A stretch of 64,000 nt of DNA from Thioclava sediminum (GCF_002020355.1 NZ_MPZV01000001.1:682001-746000), one strand, 5' to 3'; shown: positions 1 through 9,203, counted from the stretch's first letter. The notes: generated by a model from the sequence alone, not told the origin. Numbers and translations: made by a program.

Positions 1-47
1 GGCGGCATTACAACGATAAAAGGTCAATTTCGGGCCAAGGGGATCAT

Positions 48-1964
48 ATGGGAAAACTGTCTGACCGGGATTGGCCCGGCCAGTTTTCGGATCAGCGCGT
101 CACGCTCGCGCTGAGGCTTCTTGAGACGACCGATTTGCATGGTCAAGCTCGGGGCTACGATTACTTCAACGACCGCCCCGCCCCGCGCAGAGGCTTGGCA
201 GCGCTGGCCTCGGAAATCGCGCAAGCGCGCAGCGAAGCCCCGAACTGCCTTCTGTTCGATTGCGGCGATTTCCTTCAGGGCACGCCGTTGACGCAGCTCT
301 GGAGCGAACCATGCAAGATCGCAGGCAGCCACGATGGCGAAAATCCGATGATCGCGGCGATGAACGCTTTGGGCTACGACGCGGCAGCGCTTGGCAATCA
401 TGAATTCGATTTCGGGATCGGGCCGCTCGCTCAAGCGCTGGAAGCGGCGACGTTTCCGATGCTCTGCGCCAATTTGAGCGCCTCCATCGGCACGCCGATC
501 CGCCCTTGGGCGATGCTCGAACGCCGCCTGCTCGATAGTCACGGCAACGAGCGGACCCTGCGTATCGCGGTAATCGGTGTGCTGCCGCCCCCGAGCCTCG
601 CCTGGCTCGAGACCCGACCCGGGGCCGAGCTTTCGACCTCTTCGCTTCTGGAGGCGACGGAGGCTCAGCTGCAACTGATCCGAGCCTCGGGCGCCGATCT
701 TGTGATCGCCCTCGCCCATACCGGGATTTCGCCCCTGCCGCCGGGGGACGAGGCATCGCAAGACCCCGAACACTCTGCCGAACGGGCGGCGCTTTTGATC
801 GCGCGGCTCGACGGGGTCGATATCGTGCTCGCCGGGCATGACCATCACGGATTTCCCGATGCCACACGGCCGGCCTTCGCGGGGATCGACCCCGTTCTCG
901 GCACGCTTCACGGCAAGCCCGCGCTCAATGCGGGCGCGCGCGGCACACATCTGGGGGTGCTCGACCTCGTGCTGGAACAGACGCAGGACGGCTGGAGACT
1001 CGCGGCACATCGGGCGGAACTGCGCCCGGCGCAGCAAGAGACCGGGCCGGACAGCGCGGCGGTGCTCGCCGCCTCCGATCGCGCCCATCGCCGCACGCTC
1101 GATCACATCCGCCGCCCCATCGGCACCACTGCGGAGCCGCTGCACAGCTATTTCACACAGATCGCACCCGACCGGACGCTCGCGCTGATCAGCGCGGCGA
1201 AGCGGCGCTTCGCCCGCGAACGGCTCGCCGGTCGCCCCGAGGCGGATTTGCCCCTGCTCGGCGCCGCGTCGAGTTTCAAATCGGGCGGCGCGGCGGGATC
1301 TGCCCATTTCATCGACATCCCCCCCGGCCCGCTGCGGATGAGCCATGTCGACGATATCTACCTGTTCAATAATACGGTCGGCGCGGTGGAGCTGAACGGC
1401 GCGGAGCTGCGCGACTGGCTCGAACAGGCGGCCTCGATCTACAACCAGCAGCATCCCGACGGGCAGTTGCGGATGCTCTGCGACCTCACCTTCGCGAGCT
1501 ACCATTTCGACGTGATCTCGGGGATCACCTACGAGATCGACCTCTCTCAACCCCCACGTTTCCGCCCCGATGGCAGCCTGCGCCCCGCCGCGCCCGGGCG
1601 CATCCGCGACCTGCGCCATGAGGGCGCTCGGATCAGCAACACCGACCGCTTCATCGTCGTCAGCAATGATTTCCGCCTGTCGGGCGGCGGCGGCTTCAAG
1701 CGGCGGGGCCGCCCCGTTCCAATCGATCCGGAGCCGGTGCTGGTGCGCGACCTGTTGCTCGAAGAGATCGATGCGCAGGAGGGACCGCTGCATCTCGACG
1801 CGCCCCCGATTTGGCGGTTTTCTCCGCTGCCCGGTGCGCGTGCGCTCTACCATACGGGTCCCGGCGCCGCGGCCTATCTCTGCGAACTGGAACAGGCGGG
1901 GCTGCGCGCGTCTTCCGGGCCGGTCGACGCGAATGGGTTTCTGCCCCTGGAGATTTCGCTCTGA
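48..1964 (+). CDS. CpdB/UshA-like bifunctional nucleotide phosphoesterase
   Basis: Metallophosphoesterase of the 5'-nucleotidase/2',3'-cyclic phosphodiesterase family, 638 residues, expected to remove phosphate from nucleotides or open cyclic nucleotides. The metal-site blocks are in family order: ETTDLHG (26-32), DCGD (71-74), GNHE (116-119), AHTG near 223 and GHDHH (263-267). The C-terminal nucleotidase domain follows, with NNTVG and NDFRLSGGGGF blocks. The ETTDLH block and the YDYF shortly after it resemble CpdB more than UshA. The ATG is preceded by AAGGGG at a good distance. Oddity: the family is normally exported, but no signal peptide is visible at this start, so the enzyme may be cytoplasmic. 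It stands alone, 174 bp ahead of the ABC importer. The family is sure; the substrate is not. Confidence 0.88.
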   Translation: MGKLSDRDWPGQFSDQRVTLALRLLETTDLHGQARGYDYFNDRPAPRRGLAALASEIAQARSEAPNCLLFDCGDFLQGTPLTQLWSEPCKIAGSHDGENPMIAAMNALGYDAAALGNHEFDFGIGPLAQALEAATFPMLCANLSASIGTPIRPWAMLERRLLDSHGNERTLRIAVIGVLPPPSLAWLETRPGAELSTSSLLEATEAQLQLIRASGADLVIALAHTGISPLPPGDEASQDPEHSAERAALLIARLDGVDIVLAGHDHHGFPDATRPAFAGIDPVLGTLHGKPALNAGARGTHLGVLDLVLEQTQDGWRLAAHRAELRPAQQETGPDSAAVLAASDRAHRRTLDHIRRPIGTTAEPLHSYFTQIAPDRTLALISAAKRRFARERLAGRPEADLPLLGAASSFKSGGAAGSAHFIDIPPGPLRMSHVDDIYLFNNTVGAVELNGAELRDWLEQAASIYNQQHPDGQLRMLCDLTFASYHFDVISGITYEIDLSQPPRFRPDGSLRPAAPGRIRDLRHEGARISNTDRFIVVSNDFRLSGGGGFKRRGRPVPIDPEPVLVRDLLLEEIDAQEGPLHLDAPPIWRFSPLPGARALYHTGPGAAAYLCELEQAGLRASSGPVDANGFLPLEISL

Positions 1965-2058
1965 GCGCCCGCCGATGCCGCGCCTAATTTTCTTGCATTC
2001 TTACAGCACCCCGCCCAAAACTTAATCACGGAACCGTGAGCGCCCCGCCTGTTCGCAT

Positions 2059-2091
2059 GGCGCGCGCGGTTTGAGTTTACCCCCGCGCGCC
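2059..2091 (+). promoter_or_regulatory. GC-rich hairpin in the leader of the ABC importer operon
   Basis: GGCGCGCG at 2059-2066 can pair with CGCGCGCC at 2084-2091 around a loop that begins and ends GC-rich. It lies about 50 bp before the binding-protein start. No T-run follows, so this is a leader structure or the terminator remnant of the upstream gene. I saw no TPP or FMN riboswitch core here. Confidence 0.3.
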
Positions 2092-2138
2092 GCCGGTCAG
2101 GATCGGGGCGAAAACGGATTAACGAAGTGAGGGATATC

Positions 2139-3152
2139 ATGCTGCACATCAAACCGGGGCTTTTCGCGGCGCTCGCGCTCGGCCTCTCGGCCACGCTGGC
2201 ACAGGCCGAAACCAAGATGCCTTTCGCGCTGGACTGGAAATTCGAAGGCCCTTCGGCGCCTTATTTCCTCGCGGTGGACGAGGGCTATTACGGCGAGGCC
2301 GGGCTCGACGTCGAGATCGCAGAGGGCAAGGGCTCGCTCGACGCGATTCCGAAAGTGGCGACCGGCGCCTACCCGGTGGGCTTCGCCGATATCAACTCGC
2401 TGATGAAATTCCTCGACCAGAACCCCGGCGCGCCGGTCACCGCTGTGATGATGGTCTATGACAAGCCGCCCTTTGCCGTGGTCGGCCGTAAGTCGCAGGG
2501 CGTGAACGAGCCCAAAGACCTCGAAGGCAAGGTGCTGGGCGCGCCGCCGCCGGATGGCGCCTGGGCGCAATTCCCGATCTTCGCCAAGGAGACCGGCCTC
2601 GACATGGACAAGATCAAGGTCGAGCCCGTCGGTTTCCCCACGCGCGAGCCGATGCTGGCCGAGGGCAAGGTCGATGCGGTCACCGGCTTCTCCTTCTCCT
2701 CGACGCTCAACCTCAAGCGCCTCGGCGTCGGCATGGATGACCAGTCGATCCTGCTGATGGCCGATTACGGCGTGGCGCTTTACGGCAATGCGATCATCGT
2801 GAACACCGATTACGCGAAAGCGCACCCCGAAGAGATCACGGGCTTCATCAAAGCGACCGCCGAGGGCTGGAAAGCCGCCGTGGCCGATCCGGGCAAGGCC
2901 GTGGACGCGCTTCTCAAGCGCAACCCCGCCGCCGACAAGGATCTGGAGACCGAGCGCCTGCAAATGGCGATCGATGCCAACGTCCTGACCGATTACGTCA
3001 AGGAAAACGGCATGGGCGGGATCGACGCGGACCGTATGGCCACCGCGATCGAGCAGACGAAGACCGTCTACGAGTTCCAGAACACGCCCGACGCGGCGCT
3101 CTACTTCGACAGCGAATACCTGCCCGACGCGGCAGAGCTGAAGATCGACTGA
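2139..3152 (+). CDS. ABC transporter substrate-binding protein, NMT1/THI5-like (NitT/TauT family)
   Basis: Periplasmic binding protein of an ABC importer, 337 residues from the ATG at 2139. That start is preferred over an upstream in-frame GTG at 2127 because GAGGG sits 5-6 bases before the ATG. A Sec signal peptide is clear: basic start, hydrophobic core, ALAQA-type cleavage after residue 23 (LAQA/ETK). The mature part opens with an FALDWKFEGP block and AVDEGYYGEAGLDV, typical of NMT1/SsuA-like proteins that bind pyrimidine precursors, sulfonates, nitrate or similar small molecules. The ATPase and permease genes follow on the same strand. The ligand cannot be read from sequence; a thiamine-pyrimidine or riboflavin-type ligand is possible but unproven. 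Confidence 0.87.
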   Translation: MLHIKPGLFAALALGLSATLAQAETKMPFALDWKFEGPSAPYFLAVDEGYYGEAGLDVEIAEGKGSLDAIPKVATGAYPVGFADINSLMKFLDQNPGAPVTAVMMVYDKPPFAVVGRKSQGVNEPKDLEGKVLGAPPPDGAWAQFPIFAKETGLDMDKIKVEPVGFPTREPMLAEGKVDAVTGFSFSSTLNLKRLGVGMDDQSILLMADYGVALYGNAIIVNTDYAKAHPEEITGFIKATAEGWKAAVADPGKAVDALLKRNPAADKDLETERLQMAIDANVLTDYVKENGMGGIDADRMATAIEQTKTVYEFQNTPDAALYFDSEYLPDAAELKID

Positions 3153-3167
3153 TCCGTCATCGTTTCA

Positions 3168-3200
3168 GGGGCGGGCGCCGCAGACGCGCCCGCCCCTTTT
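3168..3200 (+). terminator. Intra-operon stem-loop terminator/attenuator
   Basis: A perfect 10-bp stem GGGGCGGGCG / CGCCCGCCCC (3168-3177 with 3187-3196) is followed by TTTT at 3197-3200. It lies between the binding-protein gene and its ATPase gene. Partial termination here would give more binding protein than ATPase/permease, a common arrangement in ABC importers. Confidence 0.75.
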
Positions 3201-3225
3201 CTCTGCCTTCTCGCGCCGGACATTC

Positions 3226-4014
3226 ATGGAAAACCTCATCGACATTCGCGGCGTGACCCACGCCTATCAAACCAAGCATGGCCCCCTGCCCGTGCTCGAC
3301 CATCTCGACATCCGCGTGCCGCAGGGCGAGTTCTGCGCCGTGGTCGGCCCGTCGGGCTGCGGAAAATCCACCCTCACCCGTCTGGTGGCGGGCTTGATGA
3401 AGCCCGATCAGGGCGAGGTCTGGCTGCATGGCGAGAAGGTCACCAGCCCGCGCAAGACCGTCGGCATGGCCTTCCAGAACCCGGTGATGCTGGAATGGCG
3501 TTCGATCATCGAGAACGTCATGCTGCCCTTGGAGATCGTGGCTCCGGGCATGGCGAAATCCGAGAAAATCGCGCGCGCCGAGCATCTGCTGGAGATGGTG
3601 GGCCTGAAGGGGTTCGAGACCAAGCGCCCCTCCGAGCTGTCCGGCGGGATGCGGCAGCGCGCCTCGCTCTGCCGTGCCATCGTGCATAAGCCGGATGTCC
3701 TGATCATGGACGAACCCTTCGGCGCGCTCGACAATTTCACCCGCGAGGATCTGTGGCAGACGATGCGCGACCTGCGCGCCGCCGAGCCCTTCACCGCCGT
3801 GCTGATCACCCATGACCTGCGCGAGAGCGTGTTCCTCGGCGATCAGGTCATCGTTCTCTCGGGCCGCCCGGCACATACGCAATATGTGCTGGATGTCGAC
3901 CTGCCGAAGGATCGCACGATCGACGTTCTCTACGAGCCGAAAGCCGTCGACATGCTGCATCTGCTGCGCGACCAGATCCGGATCGCTCAGGGCCGCGACG
4001 AGGAGATGCACTGA
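3226..4014 (+). CDS. ABC transporter ATP-binding protein, NitT/TauT family
   Basis: Cytoplasmic ATPase subunit of the importer, 262 residues. All nucleotide-binding motifs are intact: Walker A GPSGCGKST (41-49), Q-loop in AFQNP (Q84), signature LSGGMRQR (138-145), Walker B with DEPFGALD (162-169) and an H-loop in THDLRES. The sequence type is SsuB/TauB/ThiZ-like. The stop codon shares one base with the start of the permease gene (TGATG at 4012-4016), so translation is probably coupled. It pairs with the binding protein at 2139 and the permease at 4014 to form a complete importer of unknown substrate. Confidence 0.9.
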   Translation: MENLIDIRGVTHAYQTKHGPLPVLDHLDIRVPQGEFCAVVGPSGCGKSTLTRLVAGLMKPDQGEVWLHGEKVTSPRKTVGMAFQNPVMLEWRSIIENVMLPLEIVAPGMAKSEKIARAEHLLEMVGLKGFETKRPSELSGGMRQRASLCRAIVHKPDVLIMDEPFGALDNFTREDLWQTMRDLRAAEPFTAVLITHDLRESVFLGDQVIVLSGRPAHTQYVLDVDLPKDRTIDVLYEPKAVDMLHLLRDQIRIAQGRDEEMH

Positions 4015-4775
4015 TGGACTTCAAGAAAATCCTCACCCCGATCCTGTCGATCATCGCCTTCCTCGCGATCTGGGAATTCATCGTCTGGGCGAACGGTTGG
4101 CCGAATTACGTAATGGCCTCGCCCTCGGACCTGCCCGCCGCCTATATGCGCTACTGGAACCTGTTCCTGATCGACAGCTGGCAGACGCTGTGGCGGACCG
4201 TGGCGGGCCTTGCGATCTCGATCGTGTTCGGGACGTTCCTCGGGATGGTGATGGGCTTTTCGCGCACCGCGCGCGATGCACTCTATCCGCTGCTGGTGGG
4301 CTTCAATGCGGTGCCGAAAGCGACCGTGGTGCCGGTGCTGGCGCTGCTGTTCATCGGCGCGCATGACTTCAACACCGTGCTGATGGCCTTCATGATCTCC
4401 TTCTTCCCGATCGCCGTGTCGGTGGGGATCGGCCTATCGACGCTCGAGCCCGAATATCGCGACATTCTCGGCGCGCTCGGGGCCTCGAAATTCACCATCT
4501 TCCGCAAGATCGCCCTGCCGAAAACGCTGCCCGAGTTCTTTGGCGCGCTGAAGGTCTCGGTGACGCTGGCCTTCATCGGCACCAACCTCGTCGAGATCAT
4601 CTCGCCGCATGGCAAAGGCCTCGGCGCGCTGTTCCTGTCGGGTCAGACCAACGGGGATTACCCGCTGATGTTCGCGGTGCTGATCGCCTTGGCCTTCCTG
4701 GGCATCCTGCTCTATTACGCCGTCGTCGCGCTGGAGAAGATCTTCGCAGGCTGGGCTGAGCGGCAACCGGGTTAA
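4014..4775 (+). CDS. ABC transporter permease, NitT/TauT family
   Basis: Inner-membrane permease, 253 residues with about six hydrophobic segments. The cytoplasmic EAA-type loop that docks the ATPase is visible around 154-175 (LGALGASKF followed by a KIALPKTLPEF block). The start overlaps the stop of the ATPase gene by one base. It is the last gene of the three-gene importer. A GC-rich hairpin mosaic and a strong terminator follow. Confidence 0.9.
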   Translation: MDFKKILTPILSIIAFLAIWEFIVWANGWPNYVMASPSDLPAAYMRYWNLFLIDSWQTLWRTVAGLAISIVFGTFLGMVMGFSRTARDALYPLLVGFNAVPKATVVPVLALLFIGAHDFNTVLMAFMISFFPIAVSVGIGLSTLEPEYRDILGALGASKFTIFRKIALPKTLPEFFGALKVSVTLAFIGTNLVEIISPHGKGLGALFLSGQTNGDYPLMFAVLIALAFLGILLYYAVVALEKIFAGWAERQPG

Positions 4776-4885
4776 GGGGCTCTGCCCCCGTCGCCGGAGG
4801 GCGACAAAACTTAACAGGGAGGGGGCTCTGCCCCCTCGGGCTTCGCCCTCACCCCCGGGATATTTTCGCCAAGGCGAAGGGGGGG
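4776..4885. repeat. Mosaic of GC-rich intergenic hairpins
   Basis: Three small palindromes lie in a row: GGGGC-TCT-GCCCC (4776-4788), GGGGGC-TCT-GCCCCC (4821-4835) and GGGC-TTC-GCCC just after. The motif CCCGGGATATTTTCGCCAA follows, then a GAAGGGGGG run. Related pieces recur in reverse at about 21689-21745 (TAAAATATCCCGGGGG) and loosely at about 50650. Such mosaics are common between genes in this bacterial group. No protein is encoded here. Confidence 0.6.
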
Positions 4886-4911
4886 CCGCTCCGCGATCCG
4901 ATAAAGAAAGA

Positions 4912-4944
4912 CCGCCCGCACGAGAGAGACGTGCGGGCGGTTTT
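4912..4944. terminator. Bidirectional rho-independent terminator
   Basis: A perfect 10-bp stem CCGCCCGCAC / GTGCGGGCGG (4912-4921 with 4931-4940) is followed by TTTT on the plus strand. On the minus strand it is followed by a T-rich stretch. It sits between the converging permease gene and RND gene and can end both transcripts. Confidence 0.85.
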
Positions 4945-4966
4945 GCGTTTCAGGTCGGAGACCGGA

Positions 4967-7900
4967 TCAGGTCTTGAAGATTCGGTAGATCGCCGGGATC
5001 ACGAGCACGGTTAGCAGGGTCGAGCTGAGCAGGCCGAACAGCAGCGAGATCGCGAGCCCCTGGAAGATCGGGTCGGCCAGGATCACCACCGCCCCGATCA
5101 TCGCCGCGATCGCGGTCAGCAGGATCGGTTTGAAGCGGATGGCCCCTGCCTCGATCAGCACCTCGGTCGGCGATTTGCCCTCGTGGCTGCCGTGGCGGAT
5201 GAAGTCCACCAGCAGGATCGAGTTGCGCACGATGATCCCCGCCAGCGCGATGAAACCGATCATCGACGTGGCCGAGAACGGCGCGTGGAAGATCCAGTGG
5301 CCGAGCATGATCCCGAGGAAGGTCAGCGGCACCGGGGTCAGGATCACCAGCGGCAGGCGGAACGAGCCGAACTGCGCGACGACGAGGATGTAGATCCCGA
5401 GAAGCGCCACGGCGAAGGCCGCGCCCATGTCGCGGAAGGTCACCCAGGTCACCTCCCATTCGCCGTCCCACAGAAGCGTCACATGGCTCTCGTCCTGCGG
5501 CTGGCCATGCAGCGACACGACCGGTTTCTCGCCCTTCGGCCAGTCCATGTTGTTGATCGCATCGTCGACGGCGAGCATCCCGTAAAGCGGCGCCTCGAAC
5601 TTGCCGGCGAGCTCTGCGGTGACCATCTCGGCCTCGCGCCCGTTATGGCGGAAGATCGGATAGGACGCCTTTTCCTTGTCGACGCTGACCACGTCGCCCA
5701 GCTCCACCACGCCGCGCGCGCCGGGCAGAACATTGGCCGGGATCGGCGTCGAGAGCGTTTCCTCGTTCATCACCTTGTTCGACTTCGAGCGCTCCATCAC
5801 GATCGGGATCGGCTGGCGCTCCTGCCCGCGATGAGAATAGCCCACCGTGGTCGAACCGTTCAGCATCCCCAGCGTGTCCCAGACATCGCCCTCGGAGACC
5901 GAGTAGAACTCCAGATCGTCGGAATTGACGGTGGCGCGCAGCTTGTCGGGCTGGATGCCGAAGCTGTTATCCACGTCGACGATATAGGGCACCTGCTTGA
6001 AGGCGTCCTCGATCCGGCGGGCCGCGTCGCGGCGCATCTCGGGCGTCGGGCCATAGACCTCGGCCAGAAGCGTCGCGATCACCGGCGGACCGGGCGGCGG
6101 CTCGACCGTCTTCAGGCTCGCGCCTTCGGGCAGCTTGATCGCCTTGATCTTGTCGCGGATCTCCAGCGCGATCTCGTGGCTGGTGCGATCCCGTTCCCCT
6201 TTCGGCGCAAGCTGAAGCTCGACATCGCCCTGATTGGGCTGCGCGCGCAGGTAGTAGTGACGCACGAGCCCGTTGAAGTTAAACGGCGCGGAGGTGCCCG
6301 CATGGGTCTGCACCGAGAGCACCTCGGGCAGCTTGGTCACGATCTCGGCCACTTGCTGAGCGACCGCATCCGTGCCCTCGACCGAGGTGCCCGCAGGCAT
6401 ATCGACCACGACCGAGAGTTCGGATTTGTTGTCGAAGGGCAGCAGCTTCACGGTGACATGCTTGGTATAAAGCAGCCCCAGCGAGCCGAAGGACAGCACC
6501 GACACGACCAGCAGGAACAGACCCGAGCGGCCCTTGGTCTTCAGGATCGGACGCGCCACGGCGCTATACATCCGGCCGAGCTTGCCGCCCGCATGTTCGC
6601 CGCCATAGGCGTCGTCATCGCCGTGATGGCCATGCAGCTGCGCCTTGCCCGCGACCTTCACCATCAGCCAGGGCGTGATGATCACCGCCACGAAGAAGGA
6701 GAAGATCATCGCCGCCGAGGCCACCGCCGGAATGGGCGACATGTAGGGCCCCATCAGCCCCGACACGAAGAGCATCGGCAGCAGCGCGGCGACCACGGTC
6801 AGGGTGGCTACGATGGTGGGGTTGCCCACTTCGGCCACGGCCTCGATCGCCTTGGTCACACGACTTCCCGGCGTCTTCATCGCCCAGTGTCGCGCGATAT
6901 TCTCGATCACCACGATGGCGTCATCGACGAGAATACCGATCGCGAAGATCAGCGCGAAGAGCGACACCCGGTTCAGCGTGAAGCCCATGATATAGGCCGC
7001 AAACAGCGTCAGCAGGATCGTCACCGGAATGACGACCGCAACCACGATGGATTCGCGCCAGCCGATCGCGACCAGCACGAGGCCCACGATCGAGATCGTC
7101 GCGAGGCCAAGGTGGAACAGCAGCTCGTTGGCCTTCTCGTTCGCGGTCTCGCCATAGTCGCGGGTGACCTTCACCTCGACATTGTCGGGGATCAGCTGGC
7201 CGTGCAGCTCGTGCACGCGGTCGAGGATATGCTCGGCCACGACCACGGCGTTGGACCCCGCGCGCTTCGCGATGGCGAGGGTGACCGCAGGCGAGCGCTC
7301 GATCTTGCCATTGGCGTCGCGCTGCACGTTGGAGACGATATGGTCCGAGGCGTCCGGCACATAGGAGACCTTCGCGACATCGGCCACATAGACGGGGCGG
7401 TTGTCGCGCGTGGTCAGCAGAAGGCCCGCGATCTCGGAGGGCGCGGTCAGCGTCTCCCCTGCCGAGAGGCTGATCTGCTTGCCCTCATGGCGGATATTGC
7501 CGGTGTTGAAGGCGCGGTTCGCTTGCGTGACCTTGTTCGAGAGCTGTTGCAGCGTCACGCCGTAGAGCGCGAGCTTGTCGGGCTCGGGTTCGATGCGGAT
7601 CTCGCTCGTGGCGTCGCCCACCAGATAGGTCAGGCCGACGTTCTGGATCTTCGTGACCTCGGTCTGCAATTCGCGCGCGACACGGGTCAGCTCGTCGCTG
7701 TCCACCTGCGCGCCGTCCTTGCCGGTCAGCGTCAGCGAGACGATCGCCACATCGTCGATCCCGCGGCCCACGATCACCGGATCGGGGATGCCTTTCGGGA
7801 TCTTGTCCATATTCGCGCGGACTTTTTCATGCACGCGCAGGATCGCGGCATCCGACGAGGTGCCGACCTTGAAGCGCGCCATCACCAGCGAATAATCGTC

Positions 7901-8224
7901 CTGCGTGCGCGAATAGACGTGCTCGACCTCGTTGATGCCCTGCACGATGGTTTCCATCGGCTCGGTCACCAGCTTCATCGCATCCTGCGCCTTCAGACCC
8001 GGCGCCTGCAGGTGGATATCCACCATCGGCACAGAAATCTGCGGCTCTTCCTCGCGCGGCAGCGAGATCAGCGCGACCAGACCCACCGCGATCGCGGCAA
8101 GGATCATCAGCGGCGTCAATGCCGAGCGGATGAAGGACTTCGTGAGTCCCCCCGCAATCCCCAGTTTGACGTGGATTTCGTCGTCTTCGGGCGTCTCGGG
8201 CCCGGTGCCTTGGTTATTGCTCAT
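4967..8224 (-). CDS. RND family efflux transporter, inner-membrane pump subunit
   Basis: Proton-driven resistance-nodulation-division pump, 1085 residues, with the usual 12-helix layout and two large periplasmic loops. The first helix is near 36-55 (LTPLMILAAIAVGLVALISL), followed by the PREEEPQIS block that opens the first periplasmic loop. The proton-relay aspartate pair is intact in VDDAIVVIEN (D434, D435). The divergent N-terminus and the EEPQI block suggest an acriflavin-resistance-type pump of uncharacterised substrate rather than a known AcrB. It overlaps the membrane-fusion gene upstream by 11 bases, so the two are one operon. No outer-membrane channel gene lies nearby, so it must borrow one. 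Confidence 0.92.
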   Translation of the reverse strand: MSNNQGTGPETPEDDEIHVKLGIAGGLTKSFIRSALTPLMILAAIAVGLVALISLPREEEPQISVPMVDIHLQAPGLKAQDAMKLVTEPMETIVQGINEVEHVYSRTQDDYSLVMARFKVGTSSDAAILRVHEKVRANMDKIPKGIPDPVIVGRGIDDVAIVSLTLTGKDGAQVDSDELTRVARELQTEVTKIQNVGLTYLVGDATSEIRIEPEPDKLALYGVTLQQLSNKVTQANRAFNTGNIRHEGKQISLSAGETLTAPSEIAGLLLTTRDNRPVYVADVAKVSYVPDASDHIVSNVQRDANGKIERSPAVTLAIAKRAGSNAVVVAEHILDRVHELHGQLIPDNVEVKVTRDYGETANEKANELLFHLGLATISIVGLVLVAIGWRESIVVAVVIPVTILLTLFAAYIMGFTLNRVSLFALIFAIGILVDDAIVVIENIARHWAMKTPGSRVTKAIEAVAEVGNPTIVATLTVVAALLPMLFVSGLMGPYMSPIPAVASAAMIFSFFVAVIITPWLMVKVAGKAQLHGHHGDDDAYGGEHAGGKLGRMYSAVARPILKTKGRSGLFLLVVSVLSFGSLGLLYTKHVTVKLLPFDNKSELSVVVDMPAGTSVEGTDAVAQQVAEIVTKLPEVLSVQTHAGTSAPFNFNGLVRHYYLRAQPNQGDVELQLAPKGERDRTSHEIALEIRDKIKAIKLPEGASLKTVEPPPGPPVIATLLAEVYGPTPEMRRDAARRIEDAFKQVPYIVDVDNSFGIQPDKLRATVNSDDLEFYSVSEGDVWDTLGMLNGSTTVGYSHRGQERQPIPIVMERSKSNKVMNEETLSTPIPANVLPGARGVVELGDVVSVDKEKASYPIFRHNGREAEMVTAELAGKFEAPLYGMLAVDDAINNMDWPKGEKPVVSLHGQPQDESHVTLLWDGEWEVTWVTFRDMGAAFAVALLGIYILVVAQFGSFRLPLVILTPVPLTFLGIMLGHWIFHAPFSATSMIGFIALAGIIVRNSILLVDFIRHGSHEGKSPTEVLIEAGAIRFKPILLTAIAAMIGAVVILADPIFQGLAISLLFGLLSSTLLTVLVIPAIYRIFKT

Positions 8225-9203
8225 CGTTCGGCACCACCGTGTCGCCGGCGTTGAGGCCGGTAAGAACTTCGACCATGTCCTGGCCGTCGATATTGACCTT
8301 AACGCCCGGCACGACCGTGCGCAGATAGGTGCCGTCCGCTTCCTTCACGCGGACGAAATCGAGCCCGGTGCGGTTGAAGACATAGTCCTGCGGGATGACA
8401 ATCGCGTCACGCTCGCCCATCGGCAGCTTCACCAGAAGCCGCGCGCCGACGAAGCGCGAATCCAGATCGGGCACTTCGACATCGGCCTGCACCCGGCCGC
8501 CCTCGATCTCGGGGTAGATCTTGGCCAGTTTGCCTTCGATCTCCTTGCCGTCGGGATCGGTGATCATGATCGTGTCGCCCATGTGCAGCGTGTCGGCGTG
8601 GCGCTCGGGGATCGACAGACGGAGGAAGAACCCGCCGCCGCCGATCGTCGCGATGGTCTCGCCGCCCATGATGACGGCATCCTTGGTGACCGGAACGGTC
8701 ACGACCTTGCCGTCGATCGGCGCGGTCACGGTGCCGAATTCCTGCTGCTGTTCATAGACTTTGCGCTGCGCTTTCTGCGCCGCGATCTGGCCCTCGTAGA
8801 CATTCACCTGCGTCTGAAGCTGATCGACATTCTGCGAGGTCGAGACGCCGCGCGCCTGCAATTCCTGCCCGCGCTTGAGCTCGGTCTTGGCATTCTCCAG
8901 CTGCGCTTCGAGCGCGTTGATCTGCGCGTCGACCGCGCCGATCTGATAATCGAGCGTCTGGTCGGTGATCTTGCCGATCTCCTGACCCGCTTTGACCTCG
9001 TCGCCCTCGGTCACGTCAAGTGCGGTGATCGTGCCCGAAATCCGTGCACGCGCCGCAATCGTGTTCTTTGCCTCGACCTGCCCGTAGACAGACTTCCAAT
9101 CGGTCACGACCTGCGGTTCGACCGTAATCGCCCCGTCCTGCGCCAACGCGATTCCCGGCAGGATCAACGCGGCGAATGCCAACGGCAGAAGCTTCAACGT
9201 CAT
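8214..9203 (-). CDS. RND efflux periplasmic adaptor (membrane-fusion protein)
   Basis: HlyD/AcrA-type adaptor linking the pump to an outer-membrane channel, 329 residues from the ATG at 9203. This start is preferred over the longer frame because it gives a clean signal peptide (MTLKLLPL through GIALAQ) and has GGAAGGGA upstream. Order: signal peptide, barrel/lipoyl half around ARISGTITALDV and VKAGQEIGKI, a coiled-coil hairpin (roughly 85-140), the second lipoyl half (GTVTAPIDGKV), then beta-barrel and membrane-proximal domains. Tandem palindromes at 9249-9288 lie just upstream and probably control the operon. No regulator gene is adjacent. Confidence 0.9.
   Translation of the reverse strand: MTLKLLPLAFAALILPGIALAQDGAITVEPQVVTDWKSVYGQVEAKNTIAARARISGTITALDVTEGDEVKAGQEIGKITDQTLDYQIGAVDAQINALEAQLENAKTELKRGQELQARGVSTSQNVDQLQTQVNVYEGQIAAQKAQRKVYEQQQEFGTVTAPIDGKVVTVPVTKDAVIMGGETIATIGGGGFFLRLSIPERHADTLHMGDTIMITDPDGKEIEGKLAKIYPEIEGGRVQADVEVPDLDSRFVGARLLVKLPMGERDAIVIPQDYVFNRTGLDFVRVKEADGTYLRTVVPGVKVNIDGQDMVEVLTGLNAGDTVVPNDEQ

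Noticed and set aside
2040-2126. TPP or FMN riboswitch before the NMT1-type importer
   Set aside because: None of the conserved core strings was found; only a plain GC hairpin is present.
5183-8254. A 1023-codon open frame on the plus strand opposite the RND pump
   Set aside because: It is His/Arg-rich antisense of a high-GC gene, overlaps the whole pump and adaptor start, and has no ribosome site or domain.
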